Assembly: GCA_015055545.1 (NCBI GenBank)
Contig: SVHY01000023.1
Location: 1-33,916, forward strand
DNA: 33,916 bases
Source of the DNA: Clostridiales bacterium
GTDB taxonomy: Bacteria; Bacillota; Clostridia; Christensenellales; Borkfalkiaceae
Reading direction: 5' to 3'
Shown here piece after piece: positions 1 through 7,174 of the stretch. The position numbers were made by a program, and so were the translations under genes. The notes under the pieces were generated by a model. It saw only the letters and a list, made by a program, of their open reading frames with translations. It made no database searches and was not told where the DNA came from. Each line of letters opens with the position of its first letter. Positions within the stretch are counted from its first letter, which is position 1.

Positions 1-49
1 ATTTACACAACTGTAATTTTTCATTTTTATTCTATTTTTTAATGATTTT

Positions 50-65
50 ATGGGTAAATATGGGT
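50..65 (+). repeat. Short repeat ATGGGTAAAT-ATGGGT, left copy
   Basis: The motif atgggtaaatatgggt lies just downstream of the integrase stop codon, with a further partial copy (atgggtaaat) at 71-80. A near-identical copy with one extra T is at 662-678, on the other side of the integrase remnant. This could be an attachment-site remnant or recombinase-binding direct repeats. It is an inference from position and similarity only. Confidence 0.4.
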
Positions 66-79
66 AGAAAATGGGTAAA

Positions 80-541
80 TCATTTTAGAAAATTGTCAAT
101 GATTTCAAGGACTTCCGCGTATTCGCGTTTCAAATGTTCCAATTTTTCATTTTCCGTTAACTTTCCGTTCAAAAATACTGCCCGATTGAGTTGTTCGGGG
201 TGCGTATAGATACGCAAAGTGGTTTGAACGTCCGAATGTCCCATATAAAGAGAAACCGTTTTTGCCTCAATTTTATTCACGCAAATTTGAATAGTACCGA
301 AAGTGTGTCGCAAGTCGTGCAATTTATGCGGCTTTCCGTATTTCTTGAAGGTCGTATCGGCTACGTATTGTGAAAAAGGAAAATATTTTCCGTCTTTCGG
401 GGTTAAGGAATCAAGTAACCGTCGAACCAAGGGGAATAGGGGCATAACGGTACGGACGTTATCGCGCATACAGTACAAATGAAATAAGCGTACGCAAAAA
501 ACGAGCTCGAAACGATAAAGCGAGCCCCAAAAATGGATCAA
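80..541 (-). pseudogene. Tyrosine recombinase (integrase), C-terminal remnant
   Basis: The C-terminal half reads as a phage/ICE-type tyrosine integrase. It has the LHDLRHTFGT box (His and second catalytic Arg), then MGHSDVQTTLRIYTH, which carries the last His and the Tyr nucleophile. An upstream stretch (RTVMPLFPLVRRLL) matches the usual strand before the H-x-x-R box. The first catalytic Arg region, the SAM-like core-binding domain and the arm-binding domain are missing. The N-terminal 25 or so residues do not look like integrase, and the frame opens only with a TTG lacking a ribosome binding site. I read it as a decayed fragment of an integrated element. The surrounding 800 bases are more AT-rich than the rest of the window, consistent with foreign origin. 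Confidence 0.8.
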
Positions 542-624
542 AAATTTAATCTGATTGTTTGTAAAGGGAAATAATTGTTTTATACCGAGTAATTTGATAT
601 AAGTACCAATATGGAAAAAGAAAC

Positions 625-660
625 GCTCGCCGTGTAGATATTACACGACGGGCTTTATTT
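625..660 (+). terminator. Bidirectional intrinsic terminator-like hairpin
   Basis: A 12-bp stem (625-636 with 642-653, one mismatch and one G-U pair) closes a 5-base loop and is followed by tttattt. On the minus strand the same stem is followed by a T-rich run, so it could stop transcription in either direction. It sits between the integrase remnant and the promoter of the next gene. Confidence 0.5.
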
Positions 661-661
661 A

Positions 662-678
662 ATGGGTAAATTATGGGT
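662..678 (+). repeat. Short repeat ATGGGTAAAT(T)ATGGGT, right copy
   Basis: Copy of the repeat at 50-65 with a single T insertion, in the same orientation. The two copies bracket the integrase fragment, about 600 bases apart. Confidence 0.4.
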
Positions 679-750
679 GCGAAAAAGCTGTTTAGAAAAA
701 CCGCTGCATATTGATAAGCTTTTTATTTGTCTTCGAATATGAATATATGC

Positions 751-780
751 TTGACAAAAATTTAGTGTTTATGATATAAT
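751..780 (+). promoter_or_regulatory. Sigma-A type promoter for the triple-domain phosphoesterase
   Basis: TTGACA at 751-756 and TATAAT at 775-780 are both perfect consensus hexamers with an 18-base spacer. The expected start of transcription is near 787, about 24 bases before the ATG at 811. Confidence 0.85.
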
Positions 781-810
781 AAACGGAAATAAAATGTTGG
801 GGTATTTCGT

Positions 811-3612
811 ATGAAATTTTATCCGATACATATGCATTTGCATTGTTCGCATGAACCGACGGCATCGATCGGTTCGCATATGTCGCATGCCGCAGAGCTT
901 GGGATTAAACATATTTGGACGACCGAACACGATACTCGTATGGGTAAAAAACAAACGGATATTCCCGTTTTTGCTTTTCCAGAAGATAAACTGTTCACTG
1001 TTTTAGAAAACGGCGCAAAGGCAGGTTTTTTAGAAAACGACGACAACAGCGGTTGTTACGCGTTTGAAAAAACGGACGAGGGGTTTGCGCTCCGTATCAC
1101 GGCAAACGCAGGCGAAAAAGAAAGTCTTACTTTCCATTCGCAGGGTAAAAAACATTGTGACGCGTTATTTTCCCGTTTGAGCGTGGAAATGGACGCGGAT
1201 ATTCGCGGTAACGTCCGAGTGGAATTTATTTTATCCGCACAGCCCCCCACGTATACCCAAGCTAAGCTTTGCTACGTGTTAGGCGACGATATCAGCCGTG
1301 AGGAAAACGTGCAGTATTTGCCTATGCCGAAAAGGACGGACGGGGTTTACCAATTTCCTTTGTATACTGACGTAAGCGAAGAAATTGGCGGTTTGGATAA
1401 TGCGCTTTGCTCCATTCGTATCACGGCGCAAAACGATTCGGAAATACGCTTCCGTTCCTTCCGTTTTTTGCGTGAACTGAATTTTGAACAGGTGCGTGCC
1501 GAGCAAAAGAAGATAGTCGAAAAGTTAGGCGAAAAATGGGGAGTGACGGCGTTCGTCGGTTTTGAGGTAACGGGTGCAGGCAATCACAAAAACTGCTTTT
1601 CCACCAAAGTTCCCGTCATTGATTATGCGGCAAAAAATTATCAAGTGGATAACCAAAGCGCGATAGAACATATCAAACGCTACGGCGGTATATTTTCTTG
1701 GAATCATCCGTATACGGGCTATAAAAAGGAACTATCCAAAGACGAGATTAAGCGTGAGCTTTCAAAAGAACTGATAGACAATCGCGTATACGGTGCAAGC
1801 TTAATTGAAGTAGGATTTCCGTGTGGTCGCGACGGCTTTGATGCAAGCGATTACACTTGGCTTTGGGATCAGCTTTCCGCAAACGGCGTGTTTATCACAG
1901 GCGACGGCGACAGCGACAATCATCACGCGGTGGCGGACGGTTGGACGCGCGGCAACAATTTTTGTACGTTTGCAGGGCTTGACGATAGCGATGTGCCGAC
2001 GGAAGAAAATTTCGTAAAAGCGTTTTCTCGCGGTTCGGTTTGGTTGGGGAATCCCGTGGCTATGCAAAGCGTTGATTTTACTTCCGACGGTTTTCCGATG
2101 GGTAGTATCCGTGTAGGGAAACGGATAAATTTGCAATTTTCCGCCGTAAGCAAGGTAAAAGCCGGATATGCGGTATGCGTAATAAACGGGAAACCCGTTT
2201 CGCGAGTGGAAATGAAAGATGGCAAAACGGCGTATTCGTTTACGCTTTGCGCAGAGCAAAAATACAATTTCGCTAGAATGGAAATTTACGACGAAGCGGA
2301 TTGTTTGATTGCGTTGACGAATCCTATATACTTGGTAGATGATAGGAAAGATTTGCCGCAGGATACAGATGGTAGAGTTAGAGAAATGAGGATTTTTGAA
2401 ACACGGCACGGGCAGGTTATGCCGAAAACTTGTTATAATAACGACGCATCGCTCCCCGTTGGGGATACGCCGTTGAGCGAGCTTGGCGATAAGCAAGCGG
2501 CGCTTGTAGGTAAGCGGTTAAAAGAGCTTGATTTTAAAGGCGTTATTTACGCATCGCCTTACGATAGAACGTTGCGTACGGCGAATATTATCGCGGAAGA
2601 GTTGGGTTTAACTTTTATGCCGTTGCCTTGTTTGCATGAGATTTTTGTGCAATCTCCGCCCGATAAGCCGTTTAAAGGCATGACGTCGGAAGAAATAGCG
2701 ACGAGATATCCCCGTGCACAGGTAAAAACGGATATGCCGTATCCTTGGTGGGAAGAAAAAACGGAAGATTTGTCCGACGTTATCACGCGCTTAAAGAATG
2801 GTTTAGAACCCGTTTTATCCAATCAGCCTAAGGATAGGGATATATTGCTCGTTGGGCACGCGGCAACTTCGGTGGCTATGCGGCATTTGTTCGGTTGCGT
2901 GAGCGATAATCGCGCGTTTCATTGGAACTGCCATTTATCCCTTTTATATTCGTCAAACGGCGAAGCGTATGCAAACGATTGCGCGCACTTGTCTGATGAT
3001 ATGCGCACGGGCAATGCCCTCAGTTATGTAAAAAACAAAGCGGATTTGGAAGCCAATATCGCGAAAATTAAGGCGTTTCTTGCGCAAAACGAGGGCGAAA
3101 AAGTGTTGCACCTTGGCGATACGCAGTCGGCGCATTATTCCTATTATAAACGCTTAATAGATGAAATCAAACCCGACGTCATCGTTCATACGGGCGATTT
3201 GGTGGACGAACTCAAAGCAGGGCGCATTGAAAGCGTTCGCCCGTATTGGTTGAAATCCGCGCCTATGATAGTGAATGTCATGCGACAATCGGGCGCGCGG
3301 GTTATCATCGTCGCGGGTAATAACGATTTGGAACAGGAGCTTGCGAAGTTTGCCAACGGAACGGAAATTTTGCCAAGAAACGCGGTGGTAGAATTGTATG
3401 GTAGGAAATATTGCCTGTGCCATGAACTCAACCGCATGGACGAGAGCGTGCAAGCGGACGTGTGGCTGTACGGACATGGTTTGACGGGCGAAACGCGCAC
3501 GGCAAGCGATAACGAACGGAATGGTAAGAAATTTTTCAACGCTACGTGGGGTGCGTCTCTACACGTCCCTAAAACAGGCGCGAGCTTGATTATTCCGATT
3601 ATCAATATTTAG
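811..3612 (+). CDS. PHP-type hydrolase / histidine phosphatase / metallophosphoesterase fusion
   Basis: This 933-residue protein joins three phosphoesterase-like domains. Residues 1 to about 510 form a PHP metal-dependent hydrolase resembling the CehA/McbA type: HMHLH at 7-11, TEHD at 38-41, NHP at 298-300 and GDGDSDNHH near 364-372, with a beta-rich insert at roughly 60-230. Residues 525-735 are a histidine phosphatase (phosphoglycerate-mutase-like) domain: RHG at 532-534 with His533 as expected nucleophile, SPYDRT at 582-587, Glu610 and GH at 682-683. Residues 763-933 are a YfcE-like calcineurin phosphoesterase: GDTQ at 769-772, GDLVDE at 795-800, GNND at 836-839 and GHG at 888-890. In this last domain GDTQ replaces the usual D-x-H, so one metal ligand may be altered. 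No signal peptide is seen, so it is probably cytoplasmic. The substrate is unknown. It is a single-gene unit with its own promoter and terminator. Confidence 0.85.
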   Translation: MKFYPIHMHLHCSHEPTASIGSHMSHAAELGIKHIWTTEHDTRMGKKQTDIPVFAFPEDKLFTVLENGAKAGFLENDDNSGCYAFEKTDEGFALRITANAGEKESLTFHSQGKKHCDALFSRLSVEMDADIRGNVRVEFILSAQPPTYTQAKLCYVLGDDISREENVQYLPMPKRTDGVYQFPLYTDVSEEIGGLDNALCSIRITAQNDSEIRFRSFRFLRELNFEQVRAEQKKIVEKLGEKWGVTAFVGFEVTGAGNHKNCFSTKVPVIDYAAKNYQVDNQSAIEHIKRYGGIFSWNHPYTGYKKELSKDEIKRELSKELIDNRVYGASLIEVGFPCGRDGFDASDYTWLWDQLSANGVFITGDGDSDNHHAVADGWTRGNNFCTFAGLDDSDVPTEENFVKAFSRGSVWLGNPVAMQSVDFTSDGFPMGSIRVGKRINLQFSAVSKVKAGYAVCVINGKPVSRVEMKDGKTAYSFTLCAEQKYNFARMEIYDEADCLIALTNPIYLVDDRKDLPQDTDGRVREMRIFETRHGQVMPKTCYNNDASLPVGDTPLSELGDKQAALVGKRLKELDFKGVIYASPYDRTLRTANIIAEELGLTFMPLPCLHEIFVQSPPDKPFKGMTSEEIATRYPRAQVKTDMPYPWWEEKTEDLSDVITRLKNGLEPVLSNQPKDRDILLVGHAATSVAMRHLFGCVSDNRAFHWNCHLSLLYSSNGEAYANDCAHLSDDMRTGNALSYVKNKADLEANIAKIKAFLAQNEGEKVLHLGDTQSAHYSYYKRLIDEIKPDVIVHTGDLVDELKAGRIESVRPYWLKSAPMIVNVMRQSGARVIIVAGNNDLEQELAKFANGTEILPRNAVVELYGRKYCLCHELNRMDESVQADVWLYGHGLTGETRTASDNERNGKKFFNATWGASLHVPKTGASLIIPIINI

Positions 3613-3620
3613 CAAAATAA

Positions 3621-3642
3621 AAAGCACCCTGCGGGGTGCTTT
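3621..3642. terminator. Bidirectional intrinsic terminator between convergent genes
   Basis: A perfect 9-bp stem (aaagcaccc at 3621-3629 with gggtgcttt at 3634-3642) closes a tgcg loop. It lies between the plus-strand stop at 3612 and the minus-strand cls stop at 3647. The minus strand has the better T-tract (ttttattttg), so it serves cls at least as well. Confidence 0.9.
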
Positions 3643-3646
3643 CGCT

Positions 3647-5212
3647 TTATAATAACGGCGAGAAAATGCGGACGATAGAACGGATAAACCGTTGCAATAA
3701 ATTCGTCTTTTGCGACGACGGAGCAATATAAATGCTTTTGGCGAGCGTATCGTCCAAATCCCTTTTTAAATCCGCGATACAATCGCAGTTATACAGCCAA
3801 ACGCCGTTTTCAAAATGGTGTACGAGACTTCGATAATCTAAATTGATAGTACCAATCATCGCGTATTTTCCGTCTACAAGATAACTTTTTGCATGGATAA
3901 ACCCAGGTTCGTATTCGTAAATTTTTACGCCTGCTTTCATCAGGCGCGCATAGAAACTGCGTGTCATACCGAACACTATTTTCTTATCGGGTATATGCGG
4001 TACGATAATACGTACGTCCACACCGCGAAGTGCCGCGTTTTCTATGCTCAAACACAAATCGTTGTCGATGATAAGATAGGGTGAGGTCATGTACGCGTAT
4101 TCAGTTGCGCATGCAAGCATGTTTTGTATCACGCTTTTCCCAACGCGCCGAGAATACATGGGTTTTGGTCCGTCGCCGAACGGGATTACGTAGCCGTCGT
4201 GTTTGCCGTTTTCTGCGTTTGGATATACGTCTTGCAAAAGGGTAGGTATATGCTTAGCGTTAATACCGTAATCGATTAAAAACAGGTGTGTCAGTTCCTT
4301 TACGGCGTTGCCCTGTAATCGAATAGCCGTGTCTTTCCAATGCCCGAACCGCACCCGTTCGTTGATGTATTCGTCGGCGATATTAACGCCACCCGTATAC
4401 CCGATTACGCCGTCGATGACGGTTATTTTTCTATGCGAACGGTTATTAAATTCGCTGTCGGCTTGTCCTTTTACCCGTGAAAAAGTAGTGGCTTGTATGC
4501 CGAATTTTTTTAAACGCTGAGAGTAATTACCGGGCAAGGTAGACATACAGCCGATATCGTCGAATACGATTTTTACGTCCAAACCTGCCGCGGCTTTCCG
4601 TTTAAGAATTTCCAAAATCGAATCCCAAAACTTGCCTTCTTCGATAATGAAATATTCCATATATATAAATTTTTCCGCGTTTTCAAGGTCAACCAGCATG
4701 GCTTTCCACATATCTTCGCCGAGAGGGAAATATGTTTGCGCGGTGTTTGTAAACAAATGCGTTTCAGCGATAGAACAAAGCATTTTCGCCTGCGAACAGG
4801 CGATAGGGTTTTCCGCTTGCAATGCGGCAAAATCCGCTAAATCGTTCTTTTGATACGAGCCCTCTTTCAAGGCTTGCAAGCGTTTTAAGTATTTTTTATT
4901 AAGTTTTCTTGATGCCAATAAAAAATATAGCATAAACCCTGCAATTGGCAAAATCAACACGAACAACAGCCACGGCACTTTATAATCGGGATTGTCGTCG
5001 GATGCGATAATTTTGATAACGCACCCAACTTCCGTGGCGAACGCCGCCAAATAGAAATAAGGTACGAAATAACAAAGCGCGACTACCACACCGATAATCG
5101 CCAAAATTTCAAACGCCGTAATCAAAACGGCAATAATATACCGAACGGGGATATAATTATATTCCCGTTCGATAATCTTTTTGCCTACTTTGTATGAATG
5201 TTTCTTTTTCAT
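3647..5212 (-). CDS. cls: Cardiolipin synthase (phospholipase D family)
   Basis: This 521-residue protein condenses phosphatidylglycerol to cardiolipin in the membrane, by family. Hydrophobic segments at about 24-50, 52-70 and 79-100 anchor the N-terminus. Two HKD catalytic motifs follow: H260/K262/D267 (HRKITVIDG) and H440/K442/D447 (HAKSYLVDG), each followed by the usual G-x-x-N stretch (GGVNIAD; GTINLDYRS). Length is typical for clostridial Cls. The ATG overlaps the stop codon of the upstream small gene by one base, so the two are probably translationally coupled. It is the last gene of a three-gene minus-strand unit. Confidence 0.92.
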   Translation of the reverse strand: MKKKHSYKVGKKIIEREYNYIPVRYIIAVLITAFEILAIIGVVVALCYFVPYFYLAAFATEVGCVIKIIASDDNPDYKVPWLLFVLILPIAGFMLYFLLASRKLNKKYLKRLQALKEGSYQKNDLADFAALQAENPIACSQAKMLCSIAETHLFTNTAQTYFPLGEDMWKAMLVDLENAEKFIYMEYFIIEEGKFWDSILEILKRKAAAGLDVKIVFDDIGCMSTLPGNYSQRLKKFGIQATTFSRVKGQADSEFNNRSHRKITVIDGVIGYTGGVNIADEYINERVRFGHWKDTAIRLQGNAVKELTHLFLIDYGINAKHIPTLLQDVYPNAENGKHDGYVIPFGDGPKPMYSRRVGKSVIQNMLACATEYAYMTSPYLIIDNDLCLSIENAALRGVDVRIIVPHIPDKKIVFGMTRSFYARLMKAGVKIYEYEPGFIHAKSYLVDGKYAMIGTINLDYRSLVHHFENGVWLYNCDCIADLKRDLDDTLAKSIYIAPSSQKTNLLQRFIRSIVRIFSPLL

Positions 5213-5463
5213 TATTTAGAATTGTTTGCGTTTTCAATGCGTTCGTTTGCGGCGGCGGTTCTTGCCTTTGCCTCAGCGATTTGTTCTTCGCGTTCCTTTT
5301 GCATCATTGCTTGACGGGCTTTGGGAGACATTTTCGCTTCTTCCCATTGCGCCTTGCTTTCCGCTTTTGTAGCTTCCAAATTCGCCTTGTCAACCTCGTG
5401 TTGCGCCTTTGCGCTTTCTTTCATGTCCGAAAACGCGTTCTTGAAGAATTGTTTGATTCCCAT
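5212..5463 (-). CDS. Small charged alpha-helical protein upstream of cls
   Basis: An 83-residue hydrophilic protein starting MGIKQFFKNAFSDMKESAK. It is very rich in Ala, Lys and Glu, with heptad-like spacing from residue 20 to the end, so it should form a long helix or coiled coil. It has no signal peptide, membrane segment or known catalytic motif. The start has a good ribosome binding site (aaaggaga about 10 bases upstream). Its stop overlaps the cls start by one base. Small proteins of this kind occur in Clostridia, but I know of no assigned function. Coupling to cls suggests a membrane-related or stress role, which is inference only. Confidence 0.75.
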   Translation of the reverse strand: MGIKQFFKNAFSDMKESAKAQHEVDKANLEATKAESKAQWEEAKMSPKARQAMMQKEREEQIAEAKARTAAANERIENANNSK

Positions 5464-5481
5464 ATTTTTAATTCTCCTTTT

Positions 5482-5838
5482 TTATTTATTTAACAGTTCG
5501 TCTGTTAAAGACAACACTTGTTTTGCGTATTTTTTCTTGCGACCTTTCAGCATCTTTCTATATAAAGAATAGTTGACGGATACGCCGATTAATCCAACCA
5601 ATCCCACGCCGATTCCAAGCGGCATAGCAAACGATAAACCCGCAGCGATAACTTTCATGGCAAGGCTCATACCCGTACCAAGCACCAACGCGCTTATCGA
5701 ACCGAACGTATAACTGAAAATTTTTACGGGGCGTTCTACGCGGCTGTTAAGCTTTTGCAAGCGTTCGATTTTACTCGGCTCGCGATCCAGATAGCTGTTT
5801 TGAATTTTTTCGATGATTTTGATTTGTGTGTTTTCCAT
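5482..5838 (-). CDS. Small two-helix membrane protein
   Basis: A 118-residue protein. I place the start at the ATG at 5836-5838 because aggag lies just upstream (aggagtgcaaaa); the frame stays open to 5955, but that extension has no ribosome binding site and crosses the likely promoter. Residues 1-37 are charged; hydrophobic segments at about 38-60 and 72-92 are separated by a small-residue turn, then a basic tail (RKMLKGRKKKYAKQ) probably faces the cytoplasm. Similar clostridial proteins are sometimes labelled dihydropteridine reductase, but nothing in the sequence supports an enzyme. It lies 18 bases upstream of the coiled-coil gene and leads the cls unit. Confidence 0.75.
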   Translation of the reverse strand: MENTQIKIIEKIQNSYLDREPSKIERLQKLNSRVERPVKIFSYTFGSISALVLGTGMSLAMKVIAAGLSFAMPLGIGVGLVGLIGVSVNYSLYRKMLKGRKKKYAKQVLSLTDELLNK

Positions 5839-5869
5839 TTTTGCACTCCTAATTGAATTTTGTACCTGT

Positions 5870-5875
5870 ATTATA
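5870..5875 (-). promoter_or_regulatory. Candidate -10 element for the cls operon
   Basis: TATAAT on the minus strand at 5870-5875, about 32 bases upstream of the first ATG of the unit. The matching -35 region is poor, so the promoter may be weak or need an activator. Confidence 0.45.
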
Positions 5876-5991
5876 CGCGGAGATTGTATAAAAAAAGCTA
5901 AAAACTCGTTAGCGTTTTGTAAAGAGATGTAAACGTTTTGTAAAAAATAAATCAAAGGATTTGTTTGACCCTAAAAAAGATTTTTATTTGC

Positions 5992-6021
5992 TTGACAAAT
6001 TATCTGACGGTATGATATACT
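5992..6021 (+). promoter_or_regulatory. Sigma-A type promoter for the CapA-like gene
   Basis: TTGACA at 5992-5997 and TATACT at 6016-6021 with an 18-base spacer. A TG at 6013-6014 gives an extended -10. A strong Shine-Dalgarno sequence (aaggaga at 6038-6044) precedes the ATG at 6053. Confidence 0.85.
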
Positions 6022-6052
6022 GTTTTATGAAAATATTAAGGAGAGAAAAAGC

Positions 6053-7117
6053 ATGAAAATTTTAATCGGTGCGGACGTTGTTCCGACGAAAGAAACGGAA
6101 GCGTTGTTTGTAGCAGGAGACGTGCGCGGTTTATTTGGCGATATTTGTGATTTAGTCGAGCAAGTCGATAGAACGGTTATCAACTTTGAATGTGCGCTTA
6201 CAACGACGGATAAAGGAATTAAAAAATTTGGACCGTGTTTGAGAGCAAATCCAAAATGCGCGGATACGTTAAAAAAATTAGGCGTCACCGACGTTATGCT
6301 CGCCAACAATCACGTATTCGATTTTGGTATTCAAGGTTTGAAAGATACAATGGAAAATCTTGAGAGAGTGGGATTACCGTACACGGGCGTGGGAGAAAAC
6401 GATATTGATTCGAGAAAACCGTATATTGTTGAACAGGACGGTAAAAAGCTTGGATTTATCAACGTATGCGAGCACGAATATTCGTACGCGTTGCCCGACA
6501 GAACAGGAACGAATCCCTACGATCCGTATTTAACGATGCGGGATATTCGTGCATTAAAAAAACAAGTGGATTACGTAGTCGTATTGTACCACGGTGGAAA
6601 AGAGCATTGCTTATATCCTTCGCCAAGATTACGTTTGTTATGCCAAGAAATGGTAGAAAACGGCGCAGACATTGTGATTACACAGCATAGCCATTGTATC
6701 GGTTGTTATGAAGAATATAAGGGCGGACATATCGTTTACGGGCAAGGCAATTTTCATTTTTATTGGGAAAAGATGGCTGAAACTTGGTATTCGAGCTTGC
6801 TTGTGGAATTAACGTTTGAAAAAGGCGTGTCAATAAAATTTTATCCGTTTACGGGTGAAGAAAAATGCTTAAAGCTCGCAAAAGCTGAAGTATACGAGCA
6901 AATAATGGGCGAATTTGAAAAGCGGAATGCTCAGCTTCAAAACGGAGAATGGAAAAAGGGCTGGAGAGCGTTTTGCGAAAAGGCAAGTAATCTTTATATG
7001 AAAAGTTCCAATAGAGAAAACAACCCTGATTTATTTGCTCATTTTTTGGACTGTGAAGCGCATACCGACGTTTGGCGTGAATTATTCCCCACTTGGAATT
7101 TAACCAACGAAAAATAA
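6053..7117 (+). CDS. CapA-like (poly-gamma-glutamate synthesis type) metallophosphatase
   Basis: A 354-residue protein of the PGA_cap/CapA superfamily, a calcineurin-like phosphoesterase fold. Visible landmarks are the GADVVPT start (usual GD), INFECALT (N-x-E), LANNHVFDFG (the N-N-H-x-x-D-x-G signature), VVVLYHGG, and TQHSHCIGCYEEYKGGHIVYGQGNF (H-x-H plus G-x-G-N-F), read here as separate short motifs along residues 50 to 230. Unlike most CapA proteins it has no signal peptide or membrane anchor, so it is probably cytoplasmic. It stands alone between its own promoter and a shared terminator, with no CapB, CapC or glycosyltransferase gene nearby. I would not call it a capsule gene; a hydrolase of unknown substrate is safer. 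Confidence 0.85.
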   Translation: MKILIGADVVPTKETEALFVAGDVRGLFGDICDLVEQVDRTVINFECALTTTDKGIKKFGPCLRANPKCADTLKKLGVTDVMLANNHVFDFGIQGLKDTMENLERVGLPYTGVGENDIDSRKPYIVEQDGKKLGFINVCEHEYSYALPDRTGTNPYDPYLTMRDIRALKKQVDYVVVLYHGGKEHCLYPSPRLRLLCQEMVENGADIVITQHSHCIGCYEEYKGGHIVYGQGNFHFYWEKMAETWYSSLLVELTFEKGVSIKFYPFTGEEKCLKLAKAEVYEQIMGEFEKRNAQLQNGEWKKGWRAFCEKASNLYMKSSNRENNPDLFAHFLDCEAHTDVWRELFPTWNLTNEK

Positions 7118-7130
7118 AAAAGACGAAAAA

Positions 7131-7155
7131 ATCCCACGGCGTTTTGCCGTGGGAT
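7131..7155. terminator. Bidirectional intrinsic terminator (CapA-like / leuS)
   Basis: A perfect 10-bp stem (7131-7140 with 7146-7155) with a 5-base loop lies between two convergent genes. The minus strand carries a strong T-run (ttttttcgtctttttt), making it a good leuS terminator. Confidence 0.92.
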
Positions 7156-7174
7156 TACGTTTCGTTTGGGAGGG

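Noticed and set aside
5839-5955. N-terminal extension of the small membrane protein in the cls unit
   Set aside because: It would cross the likely -10 element and has no ribosome binding site, while aggag directly precedes the ATG at 5838.
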